NCBI RefSeq assembly: GCF_038069945.1
Contig: NZ_JBBPEV010000001.1
Coordinates: forward strand, 248,001 to 312,000
DNA from: Aquabacterium sp. A3
GTDB lineage: Bacteria > Pseudomonadota > Gammaproteobacteria > Burkholderiales > Burkholderiaceae_C
DNA length: 64,000 nucleotides
Direction of reading: 5' to 3'
Part shown: positions 1 to 9,021 of the stretch, piece by piece
How the letters are laid out: every line of letters begins with the position of its first letter
Numbering within the stretch: position 1 is the first letter of the stretch
The notes under the pieces: model-generated
The model's input: the letters and a program-made list of their open reading frames with translations, nothing else
Databases searched by the model: none
What the model was told of the DNA's origin: nothing
Made by a program: the position numbers and the translations under genes

Positions 1-1418
1 TGGACTTGGACGCCCTGGTCTGGCTGGAGAGCTGGCTGCAGCGCTATGAGGGTACGTTGATCATCATCAGCCACGACCGAGAGTTCCTCGATGCCATCAC
101 CAAGGTCACGCTGCACCTGGATGAAGGCAAGCTCACACGGTACACCGGCGGCTACACGGCCTTCGAGGCCATGCGCGCCGAACGCATGAGCCAACACCAG
201 GCCGCCTACGACAAGCAGCAAGACCGCATCGCCCACCTGCAGAAGTTCATCGACCGGTTCAAGGCCAAAGCCACCAAGGCCCGTCAGGCGCAAAGCCGTG
301 TCAAGGCCCTGGAGCGCATGGAAAAGCTCGCGCCTGTGCTCACGGCCAGCGACTTCGAATTCAGCTTCCCCGAGCCTGCCAGCCTGCCCAACCCCATGCT
401 GGTGATGAAAGACCTGCACTGCGGCTACCTGGGCTCCGATGGAGCCGAGCCCACCACCATCGTGCGCGGCGTCAACCGCTCGGTGCTGCCCGGGCAGCGC
501 ATCGGCATCCTGGGCGCCAATGGCCAAGGCAAATCCACGCTGGTGAAAACACTGGCGCACATGCTGCCGGCCATCGCAGGGGCGGTCACCGAGGGCAAGG
601 GCCTGAGCATTGGCTACTTTGCACAGCAAGAGCTGGATGTGCTGCGGTCTGATGAAGGGCCATTGGCCCACATGCTGCGCTTGGCCAAAGAGGTCTCGCC
701 CCACGCCCGTGAACAAGAGCTTCGCGATTTTCTGGGCCGCTTCCGCTTCACGGGCGACATGGTTGCGCAGCCCGTGGGGCAGTTCAGTGGTGGCGAAAAA
801 GCCCGCCTGGTGCTGGCCTTGGTGGTGTGGCAGCGCCCCAACTTGCTGCTGCTCGATGAGCCCACCAACCACCTGGATCTCACCACCCGCGAAGCGCTCA
901 GCATTGCACTGAACGAATTCGAAGGCACGGTGATGCTGGTCAGCCACGATCGCGCCTTGCTGCGCGAAGTGTGCGACGAGTTCTGGCTGGTCACCCGCGG
1001 TGGCGTGAGCACCTTTGACGGCGACCTGGACGACTACCAACGATGGCTGCAGGAACAGGCGCGTGATGTGGCCTTGGCCGCCAAATTGCAGCGCCAACCC
1101 TCCGCCACCGGATCCGTGCAGGTCACGCCCGGCGATGCACCGGCTGCGCGTCGAGAAGATCGCAAGGCGGCCGCTCAAGCCCGACAACGCCTGGCCGAGC
1201 AGGCCAAACCACTGAAGGCCGAACTCAAAGTGGTCGAAGAGCGGATGGCTGCCGCGCAGGCCGAAGCCAGCGGCATCAACGAGCGACTGGGGCTGCTCGA
1301 TGTCCCCCCTTCCGAGCGGGCAGAACTTGGCAAGCGCCTCAAGGCCTTGCAGGAGGCCGAGGAGGCTCTGGAGACCCGTTGGCTGGAACTGACCGACGAG
1401 CTGGACCGCCTGGCCTGA
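1..1418 (+). CDS. yheS: ABC-F family ATPase, YheS type (5' end outside window)
   Basis: This is the C-terminal part of an ABC-F protein, a soluble ATPase with two ABC modules of the class that acts on ribosomes; its reading frame is open to the left edge. The first visible codons (DLDALVWLE) continue the Walker B region of the first module, and ISHDRE follows as its H-loop. The inter-module linker with basic residues (FKAKATKARQAQSR) comes next. The second module has Walker A GANGQGKST (about residues 170-178 of the visible part), signature FSGGEKARL (260-268) and Walker B LLLDEPTNHLDL. The last roughly 100 residues are charged and coiled-coil-like, as in YheS. There are no membrane segments, so it is not a transporter. 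The subfamily call rests on the linker and second-module sequence as recalled for E. coli YheS. Confidence 0.9.
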   Translation, partial: DLDALVWLESWLQRYEGTLIIISHDREFLDAITKVTLHLDEGKLTRYTGGYTAFEAMRAERMSQHQAAYDKQQDRIAHLQKFIDRFKAKATKARQAQSRVKALERMEKLAPVLTASDFEFSFPEPASLPNPMLVMKDLHCGYLGSDGAEPTTIVRGVNRSVLPGQRIGILGANGQGKSTLVKTLAHMLPAIAGAVTEGKGLSIGYFAQQELDVLRSDEGPLAHMLRLAKEVSPHAREQELRDFLGRFRFTGDMVAQPVGQFSGGEKARLVLALVVWQRPNLLLLDEPTNHLDLTTREALSIALNEFEGTVMLVSHDRALLREVCDEFWLVTRGGVSTFDGDLDDYQRWLQEQARDVALAAKLQRQPSATGSVQVTPGDAPAARREDRKAAAQARQRLAEQAKPLKAELKVVEERMAAAQAEASGINERLGLLDVPPSERAELGKRLKALQEAEEALETRWLELTDELDRLA

Positions 1419-1547
1419 ACGTCGGCGCGACCGGCTTGATCGGCGCCTGCAGACAGCCAAACCCGTAGCACATCCGGATCCCTCGGTCACAACACGGGCC
1501 ATTCGATTGCGTGCAAACTGATCGACCACTCACCAACGGAGCTCAAG

Positions 1548-1970
1548 ATGACATTGCAACAAGTGGTCTACACCGCCCATGCCACCGCCACCGGAGGTCG
1601 CGATGGCCGGGCTGTCTCGTCCGACAAGAAGCTGGATGTCGCCCTGGCCAGGCCCACAGAAATGGGCGGCAACGGACAGGGCACCAACCCTGAGCAGCTC
1701 TTCGCTGCAGGTTATGCCGCGTGCTTCCTGGGTGCCATGGGCTTTGTGGCCGCACAAGACAAGAAACTGCTGCCTGCCGGCACCTCCATCGAATCGGAAG
1801 TCGGCATTGGCCCGATCCCCGGCGGATTTGGCATCCAGGTCACGCTGAACATCTCGCTGCCCGGCATGGCCCGCGATGCCGCGCAGGCCCTGGTCGATGC
1901 AGCGCATCAGGTCTGCCCCTACTCGAACGCCACCCGTGGCAACATCGACGTCACACTCAACATCCGCTGA
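1548..1970 (+). CDS. ohr: Organic hydroperoxide resistance protein (Ohr/OsmC family)
   Basis: A 140-residue cytoplasmic thiol peroxidase of the Ohr branch, which reduces organic and fatty-acid hydroperoxides using two cysteines. The peroxidatic cysteine lies in GYAACFLGAM and the resolving cysteine in HQVCPYSNATRGN, both hallmark Ohr contexts; the length is typical. An ACGGAGC ribosome site precedes the ATG. It stands alone between the ABC-F gene and an NlpC/P60 gene, and no OhrR repressor gene is adjacent. A short hairpin follows the stop codon. Confidence 0.95.
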   Translation: MTLQQVVYTAHATATGGRDGRAVSSDKKLDVALARPTEMGGNGQGTNPEQLFAAGYAACFLGAMGFVAAQDKKLLPAGTSIESEVGIGPIPGGFGIQVTLNISLPGMARDAAQALVDAAHQVCPYSNATRGNIDVTLNIR

Positions 1971-1977
1971 ATGACGC

Positions 1978-2001
1978 AAGTCCCTGATAAAAAAGGGATT
2001 T
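1978..2001 (+). terminator. Short hairpin after ohr
   Basis: The sequence AAGTCCCT, an A-rich loop, then AGGGATTT forms an 8-bp stem (one G-T pair) just after the ohr stop codon. It ends in only three T residues, so it is a weak intrinsic terminator candidate. Confidence 0.35.
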
Positions 2002-2043
2002 CCAAGGTTGACTCTGACCGCATGACCGCTTAATCTGCCGGCC

Positions 2044-2847
2044 ATGCGATCGGTTCAGCAGCGCGCGGCGTCCAACACGCCCAACACGCCCGGAACACCG
2101 TCATGCGATCACCCTCAACCCAGGTGGGTTGGGTGTCTGGGTGTGGTGCTGATGGTGTGCGCTTCGCATGCCAGCGCCGAGCCAACGGTCGCCGCACCGC
2201 AGGGGGTGGCCACGCCGGTGGCGTCCACATCGCGCCCATCGCCTCAAGCGCTGCTTGAAGGGGCCGACTGGGTGCCCACCCCGGCCAAGACCGCTGCAAC
2301 CACGCCGCCCGCCCCGCCCCAGCCCAGCGAAGACCCGGTCTTGCGGTTGCTGGTAGACCGAGGCCTGATGCCACCTCCAGCCCAGGCCACGTCGCTGGCC
2401 GGCCAGGTGAAAGACCGGGCGTCTGACCTGGCCGCGGACATGGTCATCGCCGCCATGGAGTTTCTGGGGGTGCCGTACCGCCTGGGGGGCAACAGCGCCG
2501 AAGAAGGCTTTGATTGCAGCGGCTTCACACGCCACGTGTTCGAAAACAGCCTGGGACTGATCCTGCCTCGTCGAGCCAGTGAGCAGGCGCACGCCCCCGG
2601 CCTGGTGCCGGTGGCCCGTCACGATCTCAAACCCGGTGACCTGGTGTTTTTCAACACCTTGCGTCGCACGTTCTCCCACGTCGGCATCTACATCGGTGAC
2701 GACAAATTCATTCATGCGCCCAGGTCTGGTGCCAAGGTTCGCATCGAAGACATGCGCTTGAATTATTGGCGCCAACGATTTGATGGCGCCCGACGCGCCA
2801 CGCCCGACACCCTGTCGCAGCGGGACGCCACGGCGCCCACCCCCTGA
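2044..2847 (+). CDS. NlpC/P60 family cell-wall hydrolase, secreted
   Basis: A peptidoglycan endopeptidase-like protein of about 267 residues. The N-terminal part contains a hydrophobic stretch ending in ASHASA, consistent with a signal peptide, then a proline/alanine-rich linker. The C-terminal NlpC/P60 domain (about residues 135-250) carries the catalytic cysteine in GFDCSGFTRHVF and the histidine in SHVGIYIGDDKFIHAP, with the usual GDLVFF segment before it. The first 25 residues before the hydrophobic segment are atypical for a signal peptide, so the true start may be downstream; no clear ribosome site decides it. The hydrolysed bond (probably gamma-D-Glu-diaminopimelate) is inferred from the family. 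Confidence 0.88.
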   Translation: MRSVQQRAASNTPNTPGTPSCDHPQPRWVGCLGVVLMVCASHASAEPTVAAPQGVATPVASTSRPSPQALLEGADWVPTPAKTAATTPPAPPQPSEDPVLRLLVDRGLMPPPAQATSLAGQVKDRASDLAADMVIAAMEFLGVPYRLGGNSAEEGFDCSGFTRHVFENSLGLILPRRASEQAHAPGLVPVARHDLKPGDLVFFNTLRRTFSHVGIYIGDDKFIHAPRSGAKVRIEDMRLNYWRQRFDGARRATPDTLSQRDATAPTP

Positions 2848-2903
2848 GACCCTCCTGAGACCTTCCTCAGCGCAATGACCACGATTCACGTCACAATCTG
2901 CAC

Positions 2904-4088
2904 GTGAGTTCTTCGTCCGCATCGCCTTCCCGCGTCACCTCCGCTCGCGTCGTCCCGGTTCTGCCCGACGGCGTTGGTTCGACCGTGGTGGCGCGAACCC
3001 CATGGCCCGAGCCAGCCATGCCGCCCCTGAGCGGCCCGTTGCACGACCGGCTCGGGCGCCCGCTGCGCGATCTGCGCATTTCCGTGACCGATCGGTGCAA
3101 CTTCAGGTGTGGTTACTGCATGCCGCGCGAAGCGTTTGGGCACGACCACGCCTTTTTGCCGCAACGGTCCTTGCTCACATTTGAAGAAATTCGGCGGGTC
3201 GCGGGCATCTTCGTCAAGCTGGGGGTCACCAAGATACGCCTGACTGGCGGTGAGCCACTCTTGCGTCGCGGTCTCGACACGCTGATTCGCGAGCTGGCCA
3301 CGCTGCGCACGCCGGAGGGTGCCCCCGTCGAACTGGCCATGACCACCAACGGTGTGTTGCTGGAGCGCATGGCCGATCGCCTGCGTGAGGCGGGCTTGCA
3401 CCGGGTGACTGTCAGCCTGGATGCGCTGGATCCCGCACGCTTTCAGGCCATGGCGGACACCGATGTCGACGTCAAACAGGTCCTGCGCGGCATCGACGCC
3501 GCCATGGACGCCGGCCTGGGCCCGGTCAAAGTGAACATGGTGGTGCAAAAAGGGCGCAATGACGACCAGATCCTGCCCATGGTCCGCTACTTTCGGCACC
3601 GGCCAGTGACACTGCGCTTCATCGAGTACATGGATGTGGGTCAGACCAACGGCTGGAACCTGCGAGAGGTGCTGAGCTGGCAAGACATCCATGCCCTGAT
3701 CCACCAGGCCCACCCCCTGGAGCCGTTGGACCGACACGACCCGGCTGCCACCGCCCTGCGCTGGCGCTTTGCCGATGGTCACGGCGAGCTGGGATTCATT
3801 GCCAGCGTCACTCAGGCGTTCTGTGGTGATTGCACGCGCCTGCGCCTGTCCACAGAGGGCATGCTTTACACCTGCCTGTTTGCACACCGGGGATACGATC
3901 TGCGGGCGCTGGTGCGTGAGCAGGCGCTTCCTGATGAGGCGGTGGCTGCACACCTGAGCGGATTGTGGCGAGCCCGCCAGGACCGGTACTCCGAGCTTCG
4001 ACACCAGCATGTGCCTGCACACCACGCGCCCGCTGCCCCTACAAGCTCGACCGGCTCGCGCATTGAAATGAGCTACATCGGTGGCTGA
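2904..4088 (+). CDS. moaA: GTP 3',8-cyclase MoaA (molybdenum cofactor, step 1)
   Basis: A radical-SAM enzyme that converts GTP to 3',8-cyclo-GTP, the first step of molybdopterin synthesis. The N-terminal 4Fe-4S cluster ligands are Cys65, Cys69 and Cys72 (CNFRCGYC); the C-terminal substrate-binding cluster ligands are Cys307, Cys310 and Cys324. TGGEPLLR is the SAM-domain glycine motif, and the protein ends with the required Gly-Gly (SYIGG). The GTG start gives a roughly 40-residue N-terminal extension; ATG at 3018 is an alternative. The gene overlaps mobA by 8 bp, so the two are probably cotranscribed. A later cofactor gene, mogA, lies at 57.3 kb. Confidence 0.95.
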   Translation: MSSSSASPSRVTSARVVPVLPDGVGSTVVARTPWPEPAMPPLSGPLHDRLGRPLRDLRISVTDRCNFRCGYCMPREAFGHDHAFLPQRSLLTFEEIRRVAGIFVKLGVTKIRLTGGEPLLRRGLDTLIRELATLRTPEGAPVELAMTTNGVLLERMADRLREAGLHRVTVSLDALDPARFQAMADTDVDVKQVLRGIDAAMDAGLGPVKVNMVVQKGRNDDQILPMVRYFRHRPVTLRFIEYMDVGQTNGWNLREVLSWQDIHALIHQAHPLEPLDRHDPAATALRWRFADGHGELGFIASVTQAFCGDCTRLRLSTEGMLYTCLFAHRGYDLRALVREQALPDEAVAAHLSGLWRARQDRYSELRHQHVPAHHAPAAPTSSTGSRIEMSYIGG

Positions 4089-4716
4089 TCCACTGGACCA
4101 CGTCAGCGCCTGGCTGCTGGCAGGCGGTGAAGGCCGCCGAATGGGGGGGCGCGACAAAGGCTTGGTGATGCATCAAGGGCGCCCGCTGGCGGAATGGGTG
4201 GCCAGGCACATGAGTGCGCAAGCCCACAGCGTCAACATCATCGCCAACAGGCATCAGACCGAATACGAGTCCATCCTCGACCGCGCGACCACCGCAGGGC
4301 CAGCCCTTCCAGGGCGTGTGTTGCCAGACGACGCCGATCTGCCGCCCCAAAGTGGCCCGATGGCGGGCGTGCTCACCGCGCTCCGGCATGCTGACACTCC
4401 CTGGCTGTGGCTGAACCCCTGCGACACCCCTGCCCTGCCCGACAAGCTGTTGGAAGCGCTGGCGCAGGTGGCGCGGCAACAGCAACTGGACGCGGTGGTG
4501 GCCGCGACGTCAGAGAACCCCTCCGAATGGCGTCAACATTGGTTGTGCTGCTTGATCAGCAAGCGGGTTTGCCCGCACACTGAGGCCGCTTTTGTGAAAG
4601 GCGAACGGAAAATCGGACAGTGGATGCAATCCCTGCGCTGGCAAGCCGTATGCTTTCCCGAAGCGCAGGCTTTCATGAACATCAACACGCCGGAGACAAC
4701 CCATGGTCGAGACTGA
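4081..4716 (+). CDS. mobA: Molybdenum cofactor guanylyltransferase MobA
   Basis: Transfers GMP from GTP to molybdopterin to make the guanine dinucleotide cofactor used by DMSO-reductase family enzymes. The 211-residue protein opens with the nucleotide-binding loop LLAGGEGRRMGGRDKG and keeps the MNINTPE motif near the C-terminus. It starts with GTG inside the moaA stop region (8-bp overlap) and overlaps the next gene by 14 bp, so moaA-mobA-acetyltransferase looks like one transcript. Confidence 0.93.
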   Translation: MADPLDHVSAWLLAGGEGRRMGGRDKGLVMHQGRPLAEWVARHMSAQAHSVNIIANRHQTEYESILDRATTAGPALPGRVLPDDADLPPQSGPMAGVLTALRHADTPWLWLNPCDTPALPDKLLEALAQVARQQQLDAVVAATSENPSEWRQHWLCCLISKRVCPHTEAAFVKGERKIGQWMQSLRWQAVCFPEAQAFMNINTPETTHGRD

Positions 4717-5248
4717 CTCGTCAGTTCGAATCGCCAGGCTCGGCCCTTCCGATCTGAGTGCGTACAAACGGCTTCGTGACGAAGCGCTGCGCCTTTACCC
4801 GGACGCCTTTGATGCCGACCTGGAAAGTGAGCAGGCCCGCCCCCCCGAGAGTTACCTTGGGCGCCTCGGGCTCACCGAGACCTTGGGCGGCACGTTTTTG
4901 CTGGGCGCCTGGAGCGGCGCCGAGTTGGTGGGCATGGTGGGCCTGGAGCGCCAGGCCTTGCAAAAATTGAGGCACAGCGCCGAGCTCAACTCCATGATGG
5001 TGCGCCCCAGCCACACCGGGCGGGGCATCGGCATCCAGTTGGTGCAGGCGGCCGTGGCTCAAGCCAGGCAGGCGTTGGGCCTGGAGGTGCTGACACTGCG
5101 GGTGAGCACCTCGAGTCCATCCGCCATTCGTCTGTACGAGCGTGCAGGTTTTCAGGGTTGTGGCGTGGTTCCCCACGCGATCAAGCTGATCGATGGCCCT
5201 GGCCGCAGTCGCTACTTTGACAAACTGACCATGGTCTTGGTGCTGTAA
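4703..5248 (+). CDS. GNAT family N-acetyltransferase
   Basis: A 181-residue GNAT acetyltransferase using acetyl-CoA; its substrate is unknown. The acetyl-CoA loop is visible as VRPSHTGRGIGIQLVQAA (motif A, about residues 94-111), followed by LRVSTSSPSAIRLYERAGF, the usual beta5-alpha4 segment. It is translationally coupled to mobA (14-bp overlap), but this gives no functional clue because GNAT genes are frequent passengers. It converges with rnhA with only 24 bp between the stop codons. Confidence 0.85.
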   Translation: MVETDSSVRIARLGPSDLSAYKRLRDEALRLYPDAFDADLESEQARPPESYLGRLGLTETLGGTFLLGAWSGAELVGMVGLERQALQKLRHSAELNSMMVRPSHTGRGIGIQLVQAAVAQARQALGLEVLTLRVSTSSPSAIRLYERAGFQGCGVVPHAIKLIDGPGRSRYFDKLTMVLVL

Positions 5249-5272
5249 GCCCGGTGGGCCATCCCTGCGGGC

Positions 5273-5722
5273 TCAACGTGCCTGCTCGGCTCCCCGATTG
5301 GCCAGGGCGTCGGCACGCTCGTTACCGGGGTCGCCAGCGTGCCCCTTCACCCAACGCCAGGTGACCTGGTGGGCGGCGGCCAGGGTCTCAAGCCGCTGCC
5401 ACAAGTCGACGTTTTTGACGGGCTTGTTGTCGGCGGTCTTCCACCCGCGCCGCTTCCACGAGGCCAGCCACTCCGTGATGCCCTTGCGCACGTATTCGCT
5501 GTCGGTGTAGATGGTGATGTCGCAGGGGCGCTTGAGCGAAGCCAGCCCCTCGATGACCGCGGTCAACTCCATGCGGTTGTTGGTGGTCTGCGGTTCGCCG
5601 CCACACATTTCTTTCTGGTGGGCGCCGCTGCTCATCCACACCCCCCATCCACCGCGCCCCGGGTTGCCCTTGCAGGCGCCGTCGGTGTACATCACCACCG
5701 CGGGCATCGTCTTGTCCGTCAT
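5273..5722 (-). CDS. rnhA: Ribonuclease HI
   Basis: Cleaves RNA in RNA-DNA hybrids. The 149-residue protein has the full acidic active site: Asp14 (YTDGAC), Glu52 (RMEL), Asp74 (YTDSEY) and Asp138 (ERADALA), plus the basic handle ([17 protein letters not shown]). The ATG overlaps the stop of the upstream methyltransferase gene (ATGA), which rules out the longer reading frame that continues upstream and shows that the two genes form an operon. Confidence 0.96.
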   Translation of the reverse strand: MTDKTMPAVVMYTDGACKGNPGRGGWGVWMSSGAHQKEMCGGEPQTTNNRMELTAVIEGLASLKRPCDITIYTDSEYVRKGITEWLASWKRRGWKTADNKPVKNVDLWQRLETLAAAHQVTWRWVKGHAGDPGNERADALANRGAEQAR

Positions 5723-6549
5723 CTGATCCTTTGTTGAGCCCGCGCGGCATCTGCCGACGGACTGAAATGTCCTCGCTGTGTCACCACCGCCGCCTTGGGC
5801 GAGGTCTGCGCGCGACGGTGCCGCACCTTGCCCACCAGTCGCATGGCCCGGGTGCGCTTGACCGCCACCACAAAATACACGGCCCCAAAGACAGGCCACC
5901 AGCGATCGCCGGCATGCTCCATCCACTGCAGTCGATCCCAGGTGCGCGCACGGGACACCATCGGACGGTAACAGCCGAAAAACCCGGACTCTACCTCCAG
6001 ATCCAGCAAACGCAACCAGTCCCTGAGACGCCAGTAAGCGATGAAGTCGCCCTGTGGCAACACCCCTTGATGAGCCAAACCAAGGTGGCTCATGCGCTGC
6101 CTCAGGCCCCACAGCGAGGCGGGGTTGAAGCCCGCGATCACCACGCGGCCCTCGGGCATCAGCACCCGCTCAACCTCGCGCAGGGTGTCGTGCGGATCGT
6201 GGGCCAGTTCGAGCGCGTGAGGCAATACCACCAGGTCGAGCGACTGGCTTGGGAAGGGCAAGGCCTCAAACTCGCAGCGCAACCCCAGCGGAACCTCGCC
6301 CGATTCCTGGCCCATCATGCCGGGCGCCGGGGCCCACCCCGCGTAACTGGCGTCCAACGCCATCCATCGGTGAGGCATCCGGTTGGCGCGCAGCGCATCC
6401 AGTTCAGGCAAACCCAATTGAAGCGCGTGAAAACCAAACAGATCCGCCACCAGCCGATCCATCTGCGCCTGTTCCCAGTCCAGCAGCGCCTGCCCAGGCG
6501 GCAGCGCCAGCCAGGGGTGCAACTCTATAATGGGGGCTGCCTGGGTCAT
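5719..6549 (-). CDS. Class I SAM-dependent methyltransferase
   Basis: A 276-residue protein with a Methyltransf_11-like core: an acidic nucleotide-binding segment, [16 protein letters not shown] as motif II, and [15 protein letters not shown] as motif III. The usual glycine-rich motif I is poorly conserved. This type is commonly found beside rnhA and gloB in Burkholderiales; its substrate is not known to me. Its ATG overlaps the ATG of the divergent gloB by 2 bp. Later in-frame starts would remove the conserved IELHPW segment, so this start is well supported. Confidence 0.8.
   Translation of the reverse strand: MTQAAPIIELHPWLALPPGQALLDWEQAQMDRLVADLFGFHALQLGLPELDALRANRMPHRWMALDASYAGWAPAPGMMGQESGEVPLGLRCEFEALPFPSQSLDLVVLPHALELAHDPHDTLREVERVLMPEGRVVIAGFNPASLWGLRQRMSHLGLAHQGVLPQGDFIAYWRLRDWLRLLDLEVESGFFGCYRPMVSRARTWDRLQWMEHAGDRWWPVFGAVYFVVAVKRTRAMRLVGKVRHRRAQTSPKAAVVTQRGHFSPSADAARAQQRIR
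6526..6531 (+). promoter_or_regulatory. Candidate -10 box for gloB
   Basis: A perfect TATAAT lies 16 bp before the gloB start codon, inside the 5' coding part of the opposite methyltransferase gene. No convincing -35 hexamer is seen 16-18 bp upstream. If it is used, the gloB leader would be only about ten bases long. Confidence 0.4.
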
Positions 6550-7327
6550 GAATCAACTGCTTGCTCTACCCGCCTTCACGGACAACTATGTCTGGCTGAT
6601 CCACAACGGATGCGATGCACTCGTGGTGGATCCAGGAGATGCCGCCTCCGTGCAGCGCACACTGGCGGCGCTGGGACTGCGACTGACCGACATTCTAGTG
6701 ACACACCATCACGCTGATCATGTGGGCGGACTGAGTGCGTGGTCACCCGACACCGTGGCCATCCACGGCGCCATCGACCCCAAGGTACCCCAGATCAGTC
6801 ATCCGCATCATGACGGTGACGTTTTTGAATGGCGCGGCATGCCCATCCACGTGTTGAGCACGCCAGGTCACACGCAGGTGCACCTGAGCTACTTTCTTCC
6901 CCGGGGTCTGGGTGCAGACAACCCTGATCCGATCGTGTTCGTTGGCGATACACTGTTCAGCGCAGGCTGCGGCAGGGTATTTGACGGCACCGCCGAAGCC
7001 TTGCACCAGAGCCTGCAGACGCTGGCGCAGTTACCCGACGCGACTCGGGTGTGCGCCGCACACGAATACACCCTGGCCAACCTGCGGTTTGCGCAGGCGG
7101 TCGAACCTGACAATCCAGACGTCGAAGGGCATCTTCGGCACTGCGAATGGCTGCGATCGAACGGACAAGCCACCCTGCCCAGCACCATGGGGCTGGAGCG
7201 GCGCATCAATCCGTTTTTGCGCGTGGACGTGCCCGCTGTGAAGGCGGCGGCCACCAGCCATGGGGCAGCCACCGATGCCGCCCCTGATGTCTTTGTGGCG
7301 CTGCGCGCCTGGAAAAACCAGTTTTGA
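6548..7327 (+). CDS. gloB: Hydroxyacylglutathione hydrolase (glyoxalase II)
   Basis: Hydrolyses S-lactoylglutathione to lactate and glutathione in methylglyoxal detoxification. The 259-residue metallo-beta-lactamase-fold protein has the binuclear metal motif THHHADH (residues 52-58), further ligands in STPGHTQVH and GDTLFSAGCGR, and the C-terminal AAHEYT and RRINPFLR segments of glyoxalase II. ATG at 6548 was chosen because it gives the usual [10 protein letters not shown] start; the ATG at 6530 is part of a TATAAT sequence. The stop is fused to the start of mltD (TGATG). Confidence 0.95.
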   Translation: MNQLLALPAFTDNYVWLIHNGCDALVVDPGDAASVQRTLAALGLRLTDILVTHHHADHVGGLSAWSPDTVAIHGAIDPKVPQISHPHHDGDVFEWRGMPIHVLSTPGHTQVHLSYFLPRGLGADNPDPIVFVGDTLFSAGCGRVFDGTAEALHQSLQTLAQLPDATRVCAAHEYTLANLRFAQAVEPDNPDVEGHLRHCEWLRSNGQATLPSTMGLERRINPFLRVDVPAVKAAATSHGAATDAAPDVFVALRAWKNQF

Positions 7328-8991
7328 TGACACTCCATCTCCAGTCTCTGCGCCGACTCGCGCTGTGTGCCTCCGTGGCGGTCGTGTCCGTGTGGACGAG
7401 CGGCTGCAGCACCTTCACCCCCTTTGCCAGCAGCACAGGCCAACAGGCCCAGACCAAAGCGCCCGTCTTGAGCACGGCCAAGGCGGTGCTGTCGCGGCCT
7501 GACACCCGGCCAGAGTCATCCCTGGGGCTCAAAGTGGAATTGAGCCCTCCGGCGGCGATTGCACGTGAGTCACTCAGCCTGCCCGCCGAACCTGTGGTCG
7601 AGGCCCACCCCATTGACCCGCTCAATCCTGGCAGCGTGGTCAACCTGGACGACGACCGCGCCCGAGAGGACCTTTGGCAGCGTATTCGTGGCGGTTTTCA
7701 GCTGCCCGAACTGGAGTCTGAACTGGTTGATCAGCACGTGCAGTGGTACGCCGCCCGGCCTGAATACGTGACCCGCATGACCCAGCGGGCCAACCGCTAC
7801 CTCTATCACATCGTGGAAGAGGTCGAGCGTCGCGGCCTGCCGGCCGAGCTCGCCTTGCTGCCTTTCATTGAAAGCGCGTTCAATCCACAGGCGCTGTCGT
7901 CAGCGCGCGCATCCGGCATCTGGCAGTTCATGCCCGCCACCGGCAAGCACTTTGACTTGCGCCAGAACCTCTTCAGAGACGATCGACGGGATGTCCTGGC
8001 ATCCACCGATGCCGCCCTGTCTTATCTGCAGCGACTGCACCGCATGTTTGGCGACTGGCACCTGGCGCTGGCGGCCTACAACTGGGGCGAAGGCAACGTC
8101 CAGCGCGCCATCCGCCGCAACGCGCAACAAGGCTTGCCAACCGACTACCTCAGCTTGAACATGCCTGCAGAAACCAGGCACTATGTGCCCAAGCTGCATG
8201 CCGTCAGGCGCCTGGTGGCTTCGCCAGAGTCTCATCAGGTGACCCTGGCCCCCATCGAGAACCACCCCTACTTTCTCAGTGTGCCCATCGAACGAGACAT
8301 CGATGTGGCCCTGGCGGCCGAGCTGGCTGGTCTGTCGATGAACGACTTCCGGGCATTGAACCCGTCGATGAACAAGCCCGTCATCCTGGCTGCCGGCACC
8401 CCGCAGATCCTGCTGCCCTACGAAAACGCGAGCCTGTTCTCCAAAAACCTGCGCACACACCAGGGCCCGCTGGCCAGCTGGACAGCATGGCAGGTTAGGC
8501 GCACCATGCGCCCGGCCGATGCGGCCAAGCAGGTGGGCATGAGTGAGCGTGAACTGCGCGAGGTCAACCGCATTCCCCCGCGGATGCTGGTCAAGGCCGG
8601 CTCGACGCTGCTGGTGCCGCGCGGTAAAGAGCACGATCGCGACGTCTCGGAGCGCCTGGCCGATTCGGCCATGATCGCGCTGGCGCCTGACGGCCCGAGC
8701 ACCAAGCGCCGCGTTGTGCGCGCCCGAGCCAAGGACAGCGTGAAGTCCATCGCCCGACGCTATGGCGTGCCGGCCAGCCAGGTGGCGCAGTGGAACAAGG
8801 TGGGCACCAGAGCCAGCTTTGCCAAGGGTCATCGCGTGGTGCTGTACCTGCCCGTCAGCAAGCGAAACCTGGCTGCCGAGTCTGGCAAGGTTCGCAAGGT
8901 GGCCAAGAGCTCACGCAGCGCCAAGTCGTCAACGAAGATGGCTCGAAAGAGCGGCAAACAATCCAAGGTCAGGGTGGCCAGCGCACGCTGA
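7327..8991 (+). CDS. mltD: Membrane-bound lytic murein transglycosylase D with LysM repeats
   Basis: A 554-residue lipoprotein-like transglycosylase that cleaves peptidoglycan between MurNAc and GlcNAc. The signal peptide ends in a lipobox-like TSGC (Cys about residue 27). The SLT domain (about 145-290) has the catalytic glutamate in PFIESAFNP (Glu182) and the following SARASGIWQFMP and AAYNWGEGN motifs. LysM-type cell-wall binding repeats follow (about 385-435 and 458-510). The tail is lysine/serine-rich. ATG at 7327 overlaps the gloB stop by one base; a TTG three bases earlier is less likely. Confidence 0.92.
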   Translation: MTLHLQSLRRLALCASVAVVSVWTSGCSTFTPFASSTGQQAQTKAPVLSTAKAVLSRPDTRPESSLGLKVELSPPAAIARESLSLPAEPVVEAHPIDPLNPGSVVNLDDDRAREDLWQRIRGGFQLPELESELVDQHVQWYAARPEYVTRMTQRANRYLYHIVEEVERRGLPAELALLPFIESAFNPQALSSARASGIWQFMPATGKHFDLRQNLFRDDRRDVLASTDAALSYLQRLHRMFGDWHLALAAYNWGEGNVQRAIRRNAQQGLPTDYLSLNMPAETRHYVPKLHAVRRLVASPESHQVTLAPIENHPYFLSVPIERDIDVALAAELAGLSMNDFRALNPSMNKPVILAAGTPQILLPYENASLFSKNLRTHQGPLASWTAWQVRRTMRPADAAKQVGMSERELREVNRIPPRMLVKAGSTLLVPRGKEHDRDVSERLADSAMIALAPDGPSTKRRVVRARAKDSVKSIARRYGVPASQVAQWNKVGTRASFAKGHRVVLYLPVSKRNLAAESGKVRKVAKSSRSAKSSTKMARKSGKQSKVRVASAR

Positions 8992-9002
8992 GCCCCCCAT
9001 CG

Positions 9003-9021
9003 CAGGCGCTCTCAGCGCCTG
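9003..9021. terminator. Hairpin at the mltD/recR convergent junction
   Basis: A perfect 8-bp stem, CAGGCGCT-CTC-AGCGCCTG, spans the recR stop codon 12 bp beyond the mltD stop. It has no T-run on either strand, so it may only pause transcription or protect 3' ends. Confidence 0.45.

Noticed and set aside
5249..5272. GCCCG/CGGGC hairpin between the GNAT and rnhA stops
   Set aside because: Only five base pairs, a 14-base loop and no T-run; such pairs are common by chance at this GC content.
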